64,000 nt of DNA from NCBI GenBank assembly GCA_038250675.1, contig JBBSCB010000011.1, positions 1 through 64,000 of the forward strand. The letters run 5' to 3'. The notes beneath the pieces were generated by a model. The model searched no databases, was not told the DNA's origin, and saw only the letters and a list, made by a program, of their open reading frames with translations. This stretch comes from JAICUF01 sp038250675 (lineage in GTDB: Bacteria; Gemmatimonadota; Gemmatimonadetes; Gemmatimonadales; GWC2-71-9). The stretch's first letter is position 1; each line of letters begins with the position of its first letter. Shown here piece after piece: positions 53,067 through 61,460 of this stretch. Both the position numbers and the translations under genes were made by a program.

Positions 53067-54193
53067 CGCATCGGGCACCGAATCGCCGTGGGGTGTGGCG
53101 AGCGTCGGTCGTCGCGCTCGCCATCGCTGCATGCGATCACGCGGCTCCGTTCACCGTCGCCGATCAGCACATGGCCGGGCCGTTCACCACCGGCTCCCCC
53201 CGGCCCATCACCTACAGCCCGGCGGATGATCGCACACCGGCGTGGCTGCCTGATGGGTCCAGCGTCATCTATTCCAGCGAGCAGCCCGATCGCCACGACC
53301 AGGACCGCTGTCTCCTCGTGCTTCCGGCCGGCGGCGGCACCGTCCAGCGAACGATCTGTAATCAGGTGCTGAGCTTCGACGACACCACCGACCGCTACGA
53401 GTCCCCCGCCGTCGGCCCCGACAGCCAGCTCATGTACGTCCACGTCGAATCGCGGATCGGACTCCAGAAGGGGCCGGACCAGTTCCTGATGCTCGGGACG
53501 CTGGCCGACCCGCTCGCCGCCCGCGTGGTCTCGCCGATTCCGTATTTCGCATCCAGCGGGCGCACCCACAATGCGGTCTCGCAGATCCACCCGGCGGGGC
53601 CGGGGCGCTTCGTGTTCCTGGGCCAGATGCTCTTTTATGAGGGATCGACGTTCCTGCCGGACACCTTCTATACCGGGCTCGACGTGGTCGTGGCCGACGT
53701 GCGGAACGGCGCGTCAATGCTGACCGTCCTGCCGGGCACCGACTATGCCTCCGGCGTCGCGGTAGATCCGGCCGCGCCCGACGTAGTCTACTTCACCCTC
53801 GGCGGTGACTCGCGGGTCTACCGCCAGCTCCTGGACGGGGGCGCCCCGACCGTCGTCTTTGACTTCGGCGCCGGTCACATCGTGCGCGATGCGCAGGTGG
53901 CCGGCAGCCGCCTGGTTGCGGTGCTGGACGGGAGCGTGCTCTACCAGCTCGAGAGCGCGCACGGGTACGTTCAGCGCGATGAGGGCGGCGATCTCGCCAT
54001 GGTCGATCTGGTGTCAGGCTCCGCCCAGCTCTTCACGCTTGGGTCCACCCTTTTCCGCCGGCCGGCCATCTCGCCCGCCGGCGACCGCTTCGTGGTGGAG
54101 GCCTCGCCGCGCGTCCCCGTACACGTCGTCGCGCAATCCGACTTTACCGCCATCAACCACCGGCCCGACCTATGGCTCTTCGACCTGCCATGA
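53063..54193 (+). CDS. Propeller-type lipoprotein 2 (PD40/WD40-like)
   Basis: A 376-aa paralogue of the gene before it. The signal (S-V-V-A-L-A-I-A-A-C) has a lipobox. Shared motifs include T-P-A-W-L-P-D-G-S-S-V-I-Y, R-P-A-I-S-P-A-G-D-R-F-V-V and T-F-Y-T-G-L-D-V-V-V-A-D. GTG 53063 overlaps the TGA of lipoprotein 1, and its own stop overlaps the receptor's ATG, so the three are made together. The tandem pair arose by duplication; the function is unknown. Confidence 0.78.
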   Translation: MTHRAPNRRGVWRASVVALAIAACDHAAPFTVADQHMAGPFTTGSPRPITYSPADDRTPAWLPDGSSVIYSSEQPDRHDQDRCLLVLPAGGGTVQRTICNQVLSFDDTTDRYESPAVGPDSQLMYVHVESRIGLQKGPDQFLMLGTLADPLAARVVSPIPYFASSGRTHNAVSQIHPAGPGRFVFLGQMLFYEGSTFLPDTFYTGLDVVVADVRNGASMLTVLPGTDYASGVAVDPAAPDVVYFTLGGDSRVYRQLLDGGAPTVVFDFGAGHIVRDAQVAGSRLVAVLDGSVLYQLESAHGYVQRDEGGDLAMVDLVSGSAQLFTLGSTLFRRPAISPAGDRFVVEASPRVPVHVVAQSDFTAINHRPDLWLFDLP

Positions 54194-56970
54194 TCCCGCT
54201 CCAGCGCAGCGGCTGGACCCTCGCCCTGCTGCTGGCCATGCCGGCGGCCGGCGCGGCCCAGGCGACCGGGGCACTGAGCGGCCACGTTCGTGATGCGGCC
54301 ACCGGGCGCGGCATCGCCGGCGCGCTGGTGACCATCGAGGAGGGCCGCCGCGGCGCCGTCACCGATACCAGCGGCGCCTACCGCATCCGCGAGGTGCGAA
54401 GCGGCACCTATCGAATGCAGATTCGCGGTATTGGCTATCGACCGGTATCACCTGCGGACGTGCCCGTCCAATCGGGGCAGACCACCGTGCTCGACGTCGC
54501 GCTGCAGGCGGAAGCCGTCCAGCTGGCCCCGGTCACCGTCGAGAGCAGTGATCCGGTGCTCGATCCGCTGGCCACCGCCACCGAGCAGACCATCACCGCC
54601 CAGGACCTGCGACAGCTGCCGGTCAGCTCGCTGGAGGAGGCCGTCGCGCTCTCCGCCGGCGCGGTCGGGGAGAGCTACCGGGGCGGTCGCCTCGGCCAGG
54701 AGTCGTTCATCATCGACGGGCTCGGCGTCAAGAATCAGCTCGACGCATCCACCGGGTCGCTGGGGCTCCGGATTCCGCCCGACATCCTCACCGAGGCCTC
54801 GCTGGTGACCAACGGGTTCTCGGCCCGCTATGGTCAGGCGCTGTCCGGGCTCATCAACGCCGTCACCAAGGACGGCGGCGAGCGGTGGTCGGGCCGCGCC
54901 GCGTACGAAACCGATCGCCCCTTCGGTCAGCGCTGGGACCTGGGGCTGGATCGCATGGTGCTGGAGGCGGACGGGCCCGTCACCGGCGGCATCCGCGCGC
55001 TGGCGTCGGTCGATGCCACGGGGCGCCTCGATGCCGACCCGGTGAATGCGTCGGCGCCGACCAACCCGCTGGATCCGCGCAGTGACAATCCCTACATGCT
55101 CCCGCACAACAGCGGGGAGCAGCTGAACCTGGCCGGGAAGCTGACCATTCCCTTTGCCGGCCACGAGACGCTGCGGCTCTTCGGCCTGCGCTCGACCGAC
55201 CAGCGGCTGCTCTATGATCCGGCGTACAAGTACGATGAGAACTTTGCCCCGGCGAGCCGGACGGCGGGCAGCCTGATGAGCGCGCATTTGCAGCATGCGT
55301 CCGGCCCCGCCGCCCCCATCCCGATCGTGGCGGACCTCCGCGTCGCCTACTTCCACCGCGACTTCGTCCGCGGCGCGCTCACTGACCAGCCGGACTACAA
55401 GTTTGGTGCATTCACCGGCAGCACCTTCCGTTTCGTCGGTGAAGACCTGGCGCGGGCGCAGGACACCACTACCGCCGATGCGCCGATCGCCGGATTCAGC
55501 CGGCCGGGCTATACCGACAATTCACCGTGGGGAGTGCCGGCGTTCTTCCTCGGCGACGCCTCGCGCGGGGGCATCGCCTGGAACCGCTTCGGCGAGCTGC
55601 GCAGCCAGCTCGACGTCACGATCGGGGCCGGCTCTGCCGCCGACGTCTATGTCGGTGGTGAAGTCGTGCGCCAGAGGGTGGAGACGTTCCAGCGCGTCCT
55701 CGGCTACCTGCCCGCGGGTGACAGCGTCCCCGCGCCGACCGCCTCAACCTTTACGCCGCTTGCCGCGGCCGCCTACGTCGAAACCCAGGTGCGGGCGAGT
55801 GACCTGGCCTTCACCGCCGGCATCCGATACGACCGCTTCGACAGCCGCGCCGATCTTCCCGGACAGACCGGCGGCGCCCACCAGAAGATCAATCCGCGCA
55901 TCGCGGTGTCCACGGTGCTGAAGGGCGCGACGGTCGTCGCCAGCGTCGGCGGGTTCAGTCAGGCGCCCGACTATCAGTACCTGGTGGACGCGGCGTTCGA
56001 CGATACCACGCGCACCGGCCGCTTCCGTGCCGGCAACCCCAACCTCGGCTTCGAGCGGTCGTGGCAGTACGAACTCAGCGTGCGGGCCCGGCCCCACAAC
56101 GGCATCTCGGTCAAGACCGGTGTCTTCGTGAAGCGGCTGGAGAACCTCGTCTCGTCGGTGCCGCTCGGCGCCAACGCGGACTCGTCGTTCTTCGGCAATG
56201 ACGACTACGGCACGGTCCGCGGGTTCGAAGTGCTTTTCGACCGGGAAGTGCGCGGCGGCTGGGGCATCAAGGCCTCCTACGCACTCCAGTCCGCAATGGC
56301 GACATCGACCAGCGCCTTCCTCCTGCGTCGCACGATCACGGTGGACCCGCTCACCCACGACACGATCTTTCCAGCCAAGGTGGAGTTTCCGCTCGACTAC
56401 GATCGCCGCCACAGCCTGACGGTGATCCTGCGGGGCCAGGCGTCCCCCGGGGCGGGCCCGCGACTGCTGGGCGTACGCCCGCTGGCGGGGTTCGAGCTGG
56501 CCGTCATCGGCCGTTACTTGTCGGGCCTGCCCTTCACCCGGCGCGCCGCCGGCGTCGACACCCTGCTCGGTGGACCCAACGGCTCGCGTCTTCCGTCCAC
56601 CTCCACCGTCGACCTGCTGCTTCGCCGGCCGCTCGAGATCGGCGGGCTGCGCGGCAGCGTGTACTTCGACGCACGCAATGTCCTCAACCGCCGGAACATC
56701 ATCGCGGTGCGCCGGGACACCGGCGTGCCGCAGGCAGACGCCGTCTCGGTCGCCATGATGGCGCAGGCCGCGTACACGGCGCATCCGGAACCGATCCCGT
56801 ATGAGTCGCCCCGGTACCGAAGCTTTGCCGACGTCAACGGCGACGGCGTGATCCAGGGCCCCGGTGAGCTGCTGCCGCTGTATCAGGCGGCAGCCGAGGA
56901 CTACACGCAACCCATCTTTGCCTACGGGCCGCCCCGCGTCGCGCGCATCGGGTTCGAACTGCTGTTCTGA
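54190..56970 (+). CDS. TonB-dependent receptor with carboxypeptidase-like N-terminal domain
   Basis: A 926-aa outer-membrane receptor. Signal peptide about 1-25 (A-L-L-L-A-M-P-A-A-G-A-A-Q-A). A carboxypeptidase-regulatory-like domain (about 30-115: G-A-L-S-G-H-V-R-D-A-A-T-G-R-G, T-D-T-S-G-A-Y-R-I). Plug about 120-230 (S-F-I-I-D-G-L-G-V, F-S-A-R-Y-G-Q-A-L-S-G). Barrel to the end, finishing F-E-L-L-F. The ATG at 54190 overlaps the TGA of the second lipoprotein (ATGA). It probably imports a large substrate that the lipoproteins help bind. The operon ends in a strong hairpin at 56983. Confidence 0.9.
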   Translation: MIPLQRSGWTLALLLAMPAAGAAQATGALSGHVRDAATGRGIAGALVTIEEGRRGAVTDTSGAYRIREVRSGTYRMQIRGIGYRPVSPADVPVQSGQTTVLDVALQAEAVQLAPVTVESSDPVLDPLATATEQTITAQDLRQLPVSSLEEAVALSAGAVGESYRGGRLGQESFIIDGLGVKNQLDASTGSLGLRIPPDILTEASLVTNGFSARYGQALSGLINAVTKDGGERWSGRAAYETDRPFGQRWDLGLDRMVLEADGPVTGGIRALASVDATGRLDADPVNASAPTNPLDPRSDNPYMLPHNSGEQLNLAGKLTIPFAGHETLRLFGLRSTDQRLLYDPAYKYDENFAPASRTAGSLMSAHLQHASGPAAPIPIVADLRVAYFHRDFVRGALTDQPDYKFGAFTGSTFRFVGEDLARAQDTTTADAPIAGFSRPGYTDNSPWGVPAFFLGDASRGGIAWNRFGELRSQLDVTIGAGSAADVYVGGEVVRQRVETFQRVLGYLPAGDSVPAPTASTFTPLAAAAYVETQVRASDLAFTAGIRYDRFDSRADLPGQTGGAHQKINPRIAVSTVLKGATVVASVGGFSQAPDYQYLVDAAFDDTTRTGRFRAGNPNLGFERSWQYELSVRARPHNGISVKTGVFVKRLENLVSSVPLGANADSSFFGNDDYGTVRGFEVLFDREVRGGWGIKASYALQSAMATSTSAFLLRRTITVDPLTHDTIFPAKVEFPLDYDRRHSLTVILRGQASPGAGPRLLGVRPLAGFELAVIGRYLSGLPFTRRAAGVDTLLGGPNGSRLPSTSTVDLLLRRPLEIGGLRGSVYFDARNVLNRRNIIAVRRDTGVPQADAVSVAMMAQAAYTAHPEPIPYESPRYRSFADVNGDGVIQGPGELLPLYQAAAEDYTQPIFAYGPPRVARIGFELLF

Positions 56971-56982
56971 CGGCGGCGCACA

Positions 56983-57019
56983 CACGACGGCCCGCCGGAA
57001 GCTCCGGCGGGCCGTCGTG
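56983..57019. terminator. Strong 17-bp hairpin between convergent genes
   Basis: CACGACGGCCCGCCGGA (56983-56999) and TCCGGCGGGCCGTCGTG (57003-57019) form a perfect 17-bp stem with a 3-base loop. T-rich sequence (gtctgtgtgtt) follows on the plus strand. It lies between the TonB receptor stop (56970) and the ferritin-like gene stop (57040), so it can serve both strands. Confidence 0.85.
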
Positions 57020-57039
57020 GTCTGTGTGTTCAGCCCAAG

Positions 57040-57804
57040 TCAGGTGATGAACGGCGTCACGATCGCCAGCACCTCATTCTTGGTCAGCGGCTCGTCAAAC
57101 GCTTCCGTCGCCGCGTCTGAGGCGGCCAGCGTGATGCCGAGCTGCACATGGTTGTCTTCACCGGCGTAGGTCGCCGCCAACGCGCTGACGTCGGTCTGGG
57201 CCTGCGTGATCCAGCCCTTCTGCCCGCGCAGGCGGCGGATCTCCGCGGCATGGCGTGCCTCCACCGAGTGGATCTGAAGGGCCGTCTGCAGCACCGAGCT
57301 GCCGATGAGGTTGCCGGCCTGCCCCTTGTACGCCCGCACGCCGGTGTCCTCGAAGCCCTGCGCGACGGCCTGGTAGGTGGTGTAGTTGGTCAGCACGTCG
57401 GCGAACGCGCCCTTGGCCGTCAGGTCGATTGGCGGCTTGGCCACCGCGGCGGTGCCCAGCACGCTCTGGAGCAGCGCGACGTGCGCCGTCTCGTGGTTGC
57501 TGATCTGCTGGAAGACCGGCATGTCCGCCGCCGGAATGAGGCCGCTGGTCGCGAGCCCCTGCACGTAGAAATCTGCCTCCAGATATTCCAGCGTCAGCGC
57601 AAAATTGAGCACATCGATGACCGCCTGTGGCAGGGTGCCCTGCGCAAAGGCGTCCTTGGCCATGAAGGCCAGTGCCGCCGGCACCGACGCCGCGGCGATG
57701 GCGGCGCTGAGCGAGCCGCCCCGGCGCAGCATGTCCCGCCGGGACACGATTCGAGCCACCAGTTCGGGGTCTTCGATCGTGTCGAGAATGGTCTGCGTGT
57801 TCAT
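57040..57804 (-). CDS. Tat-exported ferritin-like domain protein
   Basis: A 254-aa protein. The Tat signal has S-R-R-D-M-L-R-R-G-G near residue 22, followed by a hydrophobic stretch and A-F-A-Q. The mature part is an all-helical ferritin-like fold with E-Y-L-E-A-D-F-Y, N-H-E-T-A-H-V and V-E-A-R-H-A-A-E, which give Glu and His ligands for a di-iron site (E-x-x-H pattern). This matches PF13668-type ferritin-like proteins. ATG 57804 has GGGGA upstream. It follows a paralogue by 14 bases, so both are co-transcribed. Confidence 0.87.
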   Translation of the reverse strand: MNTQTILDTIEDPELVARIVSRRDMLRRGGSLSAAIAAASVPAALAFMAKDAFAQGTLPQAVIDVLNFALTLEYLEADFYVQGLATSGLIPAADMPVFQQISNHETAHVALLQSVLGTAAVAKPPIDLTAKGAFADVLTNYTTYQAVAQGFEDTGVRAYKGQAGNLIGSSVLQTALQIHSVEARHAAEIRRLRGQKGWITQAQTDVSALAATYAGEDNHVQLGITLAASDAATEAFDEPLTKNEVLAIVTPFIT

Positions 57805-57818
57805 GATCGGATCCCCGT

Positions 57819-58523
57819 TCAAGGCAGGTTGGACGCGTCGATGGTGGCCGTGACGTAGGTCCCGGCAGCGGCGAGCACGGCGGACGGCACCTTGGCGCCG
57901 TCGAGACCGTTGGCGGTGATCACGTCGTCACCGGCAAAGCCGGCGGAGGGCGATTTCGGCGCCAGCAGATCGCGAATGACCGCGGCGTGGCGCGCCTCCA
58001 CCGACACGATCTTTCCCGCGGCGAGCAGATAGTTGGCATCCTGGATGAGCGGGCCGGCGCCGTTGTACGCCGAGACGCCGAGGTCCTCGAACGTCTTGGC
58101 GGTCGTCAGCACGCTGGTGCGGTCGCTGAACGTCACCGACGAGAAGTCGAACTGCAGCGTCGCCACGGCGTTGGCGGCCAGCGCGGCCTTGAAGAAGTCC
58201 CGGTGGATGACCTCGTGATCGCGCACGTCCGTCAGGATCTGCTGCTCGGCCGCGGTGATGCCGCTGTAGAAACTGCTCACGACCTTCACGTAGAACGCGG
58301 CCTCGAGCTGCTCCAGCACGTAGGCGTAATTGAGCACGGCGGTGTCGCCGGTACCCAGGCTCACCGACGCGCCCGGGCCCACGGTCTTGTCGCTGCTGCA
58401 GCCGACCGCCGCAACCCCGATCGTGATGCCGGACCACTTGAGAAACGTCCGGCGGCTGGTGGCCCGGGTGAGCTGGCCGAGAAAGGCGAGTTCCCGCCCT
58501 CCCGACTCATGATCTGTTTGCAT
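57819..58523 (-). CDS. Tat-exported ferritin-like lipoprotein, paralogue
   Basis: A 234-aa ferritin-like protein with a Tat-type signal S-R-R-T-F-L-K-W-S-G near residue 23 followed by a lipobox-like A-A-V-G-C. Ligand motifs are E-Q-L-E-A-A-F-Y, D-H-E-V-I-H-R and V-E-A-R-H-A-A-V. It is a diverged paralogue of the next gene. ATG 58523 has GGGGGA 8 bases upstream. Both may store iron or protect against oxidants outside the membrane. Confidence 0.85.
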   Translation of the reverse strand: MQTDHESGGRELAFLGQLTRATSRRTFLKWSGITIGVAAVGCSSDKTVGPGASVSLGTGDTAVLNYAYVLEQLEAAFYVKVVSSFYSGITAAEQQILTDVRDHEVIHRDFFKAALAANAVATLQFDFSSVTFSDRTSVLTTAKTFEDLGVSAYNGAGPLIQDANYLLAAGKIVSVEARHAAVIRDLLAPKSPSAGFAGDDVITANGLDGAKVPSAVLAAAGTYVTATIDASNLP

Positions 58524-58658
58524 GCAACAGTCCCCCTGTTCGAGTTGATAATGCGTCACGTCGCATCCTTGCCGCAGCCGCCGGCTTGCCGGCCCTTCAC
58601 TGGGGCGTACTCCGGGTACGACCGGAACGGGGGATTGGATTGGTTCAATCGCCCTCCA

Positions 58659-59576
58659 CTATGGTACCCCCGAGCCGGACGCCAGGTCCCAGCGCGTCAG
58701 CAGGTTGTTGATGGCGACCGCGGCCTGCGCCCCTTCCGATGCCGCGACGATGACCAATTGGGCGTCCTTCGACGCATCCCCCGCGACGAACAGCCCCTCG
58801 ACATTGGTCGACTCGGCGGTCTCCGTCGCGACGGCGCCGTCCTCGGTGAAGTGGCAGCCGAGGTCGGCGGCGAGCCCCGAGCGCTGATGCTGGGAGGTGC
58901 AGAAGAACATGGCCGACCGCTCCAGCGCCGGCCCCTCGGCGAAGACGATCCGCTCCAGGCAGTCGCCGGTCCCCTCGAGGCGCACGATCTTCTCCGGGCG
59001 GACCTCAACGTTGTGCCGCGCGAGATCGGCGGTGAGCGGCGGCGAAATGCCGGCAAATCCGTCGGTACAGAGGACCACGTCGCGGCTCCAGATCGTCAGC
59101 GCGAGCGCGAACCTGGCACCGGCGTCACCGCAGCCATACACCGCCAGCGGCTCGTCCCGGTGCTCCCAGCCGTCACAGTAGGGGCAGTGGTGGACGCTCC
59201 GCCCGTAGAAACGGTCGATCCCATCGAGCACGGGGATCGCGTCCACCACGCCGGTGGCCAGGAGCAGCGTTCGGGTCGCCTGTCGCTCTCCGCCCACGAG
59301 GTCGACGGTAAATCCGGCGGGCGCGGGCGCCGCCCCAGACACCTCGGCGTCGCGGCAGGTCACGTCCGGGTAGGCCGCGAGCTGACCGCGCGCCGTCTCG
59401 AGAAATTCGGCGGGATCGATGCCATCGCGGGTGAGAAAGGCGTGCATGCTGGCCGAACGATGGTTGCGCGGCGAGCCGGCATCGAGCACCAGCACGCGCC
59501 GACGGCTCCGGCCGAGGACGAGCGCGGCGCTCAGCCCCGCCGGACCACCGCCGACGATGATGCAGTCGTACGTCAT
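58659..59576 (-). CDS. NAD(P)/FAD-dependent oxidoreductase, thioredoxin-reductase-like
   Basis: A 305-aa flavoprotein of the thioredoxin-reductase type. The FAD loop is I-I-V-G-G-G-P-A-G-L-S-A near residue 6. The redox pair is H-H-C-P-Y-C-D-G-W near residue 131 (C131, C134), and an NADPH loop Y-G-C-G-D-A-G follows; F-V-A-G-D-A is near the C-terminus. The C-P-Y-C with D-G-W is typical of TrxR-like dithiol oxidases rather than classic TrxB (C-A-T-C). The reaction partner is unknown. ATG 59576 begins the family N-terminus. Confidence 0.88.
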   Translation of the reverse strand: MTYDCIIVGGGPAGLSAALVLGRSRRRVLVLDAGSPRNHRSASMHAFLTRDGIDPAEFLETARGQLAAYPDVTCRDAEVSGAAPAPAGFTVDLVGGERQATRTLLLATGVVDAIPVLDGIDRFYGRSVHHCPYCDGWEHRDEPLAVYGCGDAGARFALALTIWSRDVVLCTDGFAGISPPLTADLARHNVEVRPEKIVRLEGTGDCLERIVFAEGPALERSAMFFCTSQHQRSGLAADLGCHFTEDGAVATETAESTNVEGLFVAGDASKDAQLVIVAASEGAQAAVAINNLLTRWDLASGSGVP

Positions 59577-59619
59577 GCGGACGTACGCGTAGCGAGCGGC
59601 CGCATGCGGGCCGCTACGC

Positions 59620-60339
59620 CTAGTCGGCGGACGGGGATGTGCCGATGGATGAAAGGTCGACGCTCTCCATGACCTGCTTGAAGCGCCGAAGGTCGTCCTG
59701 CACCTGCTGGGCCGGCGCCTCTCCGAAGAGTCGCGCCACGGCGTCCCCGACCCGGCCGCCCGGCGGCTCATAGCTCAGCACCACCCGGACCGTCGTGCCG
59801 CCCGCTACCGGCGTGAAGTGCACCGATCCCGCATTCGGAATCTCCGATCCGGGCAGCGAACGCCAGGCAATCAGCTCGCCCGGCACCTCGTTGTGGATCT
59901 CGGCGTCCCACTCGAAGCTGGTCCCCGCAGGCGCACGTGCCACCCAGTGCGAGCGGCGATCGTCGATGACGCTGACGCCGGTCAGGTGCTCCATGAAGCG
60001 CGGCAAGTTCTCGAAATCGCGCCAGTATGCAAACAGCTCGTCGGATGGTCGGTCGATCGTGATCTGCTCGTCCAGCCTGATGCCGCGGCCGCGGCCCAGG
60101 CTCGCAACCGGACTGACGGCTTCGTCAGGGGCGCTGCCGGTGTTCCGGCCAAGCGCGCGATTGACGGGGCAGCGACCACCGACGGCGCGCGCCAGCAACC
60201 CGGCCCCGAGGGGCACAAGCACCCCGCCCCACCGCCGACGGCGCAGCACGAGTGCCAGCAGCGCGGCGCCGGCCAGACCGGACACGATCCGTTCGGTCCG
60301 TCCGACATTCACCTCGAAAGTCTTCCGTCGCGCTGGCAT
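59620..60339 (-). CDS. Membrane-anchored SRPBCC (polyketide cyclase-like) protein
   Basis: A 239-aa protein. An N-terminal DUF2892-like segment with two short hydrophobic helices (about 15-55: G-L-A-G-A-A-L-L-A-L-V-L, L-V-P-L-G-A-G-L-L-A) is followed by an SRPBCC/cyclase-dehydrase domain (about 85-225: I-T-I-D-R-P-S-D-E-L-F-A-Y-W-R-D-F, V-H-F-T-P-V-A-G-G-T-T-V). A paralogous fold is encoded at 61461. AGGAGAAG lies 7 bases before ATG 60339. The ligand is unknown. Confidence 0.85.
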   Translation of the reverse strand: MPARRKTFEVNVGRTERIVSGLAGAALLALVLRRRRWGGVLVPLGAGLLARAVGGRCPVNRALGRNTGSAPDEAVSPVASLGRGRGIRLDEQITIDRPSDELFAYWRDFENLPRFMEHLTGVSVIDDRRSHWVARAPAGTSFEWDAEIHNEVPGELIAWRSLPGSEIPNAGSVHFTPVAGGTTVRVVLSYEPPGGRVGDAVARLFGEAPAQQVQDDLRRFKQVMESVDLSSIGTSPSAD

Positions 60340-60413
60340 GCGGTTCTTCTCCTGGTCGGGGCTGTGCGTCGATACAACTTCGCGCCGCACCGACGACCGT
60401 GCCGTGAGCGCGG

Positions 60414-61187
60414 TCACACCGGAGTCGAGCGATCCGCGGCGGACCGATTGACCGCAACACGGGCCCTGGCGTCGGTTCCGATCAGGTGCGTGGCCAGCGA
60501 AGCCGTGATATAGCCAAAGACCGAGAGCGCATAGACCGACAGCAGCCAGCAGAGTACGCGCCCCTCGACGGTATGCGGCCAGTAGTCCGAGCCGAAGGTG
60601 GTCATCATCATTGCGGTCCACCAGACGGCATCACCGTAGCCGTGAATGCCCGCGGTACCCGCCGCCACCGGGCGCTCGAAGTAGGCCATGCCGGCGGCAC
60701 CGCCCAGCGTGACGATGACGGTCAGCGCCGCGACGTACCCGATGCCGCGGCGCGCCAGCGTGCGGCCGAGCGCCGCCATGCCGCGGTTGAGTGAGGAGAG
60801 CACCCGGAGCAGTCGCGCCGGGCGCGCCGCCGTTACGATCCGTACGGCCCGCACCGCCTGGATCACGCGGAATGCGCGCAGCGCCGGAAGAATGAGCGAG
60901 GCGGCGGTCAGCCAGTTGCGGCGCAGGTAGCGCGTCTTGGCGGGAGCGAGGACGAAGCCGATGGCAAAATCGAGGACGAACACGACCCAGATCACCACGC
61001 CGGCCGTGGTCAGCGCTGGACCGAGTCCCCGCGTCAGCTCGAGAATCAGCAGCGCCAGCCAGACAAAGGCCAGCACCGTCATCGGCCGGTCGGTCAACTG
61101 GCAGTAGTGCTTGAGCAGCCGCGCGCGCTCGCGGCGTATGTGCGCGTGCACCGCCGGCGGCGTGGGCTCGTGCGGTGCCGCGGTCAC
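60414..61187 (-). CDS. Voltage-gated-like ion channel with atypical filter
   Basis: A 257-aa membrane protein with six-helix layout. S4 has Arg every third residue (R-A-F-R-V-I-Q-A-V-R-A-V-R-I-V). The pore has W-W-T-A-M-M-M-T-T-F-G-S-D-Y-W-P, where K+ channels have T-V-G-Y-G-D. The filter is one residue shorter and lacks Y-G, so ion selectivity may differ. No ligand-binding domain is attached. GTG 61187 starts one base after the stop of the 89-aa gene, so they are co-translated. Confidence 0.85.
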   Translation of the reverse strand: MTAAPHEPTPPAVHAHIRRERARLLKHYCQLTDRPMTVLAFVWLALLILELTRGLGPALTTAGVVIWVVFVLDFAIGFVLAPAKTRYLRRNWLTAASLILPALRAFRVIQAVRAVRIVTAARPARLLRVLSSLNRGMAALGRTLARRGIGYVAALTVIVTLGGAAGMAYFERPVAAGTAGIHGYGDAVWWTAMMMTTFGSDYWPHTVEGRVLCWLLSVYALSVFGYITASLATHLIGTDARARVAVNRSAADRSTPV

Positions 61188-61188
61188 G

Positions 61189-61458
61189 TCACCGCGTGGT
61201 GTCGGGCCGGCGGTCCCGCCGCTCCCGTTCCACGGCGCGCTGATGCGCCGGCGTGTCGAGCTCCGCCGCGGTGCCGTCGCGGTTGTCGGGATCGGCCACC
61301 TCGGCGTCCGGATCGGCATGGTGGCGTCCCATGCGGTCCCCGTCACGCGGCGGGTCCATGTCGAGAGGCGCGCCGTTCGCCAGCGCCGGCCCGCCCTCGA
61401 AGCGGGCGCGCAAGTCCTCGGTGATCGTGGCAAAATCGCGGGCCTTGTTGCGCGCCAT
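61189..61458 (-). CDS. Small hydrophilic protein, unknown
   Basis: An 89-aa highly charged protein, rich in Asp, Arg and Ala, with no membrane segment and low complexity in its second half. GGGGAG precedes ATG 61458. It is wedged between an SRPBCC gene (stop at 61461) and the channel gene (start at 61187), with 1-2 base gaps. That spacing and the ribosome binding site make it a real gene, but I recognise no family. Confidence 0.65.
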   Translation of the reverse strand: MARNKARDFATITEDLRARFEGGPALANGAPLDMDPPRDGDRMGRHHADPDAEVADPDNRDGTAAELDTPAHQRAVERERRDRRPDTTR

Positions 61459-61460
61459 CG

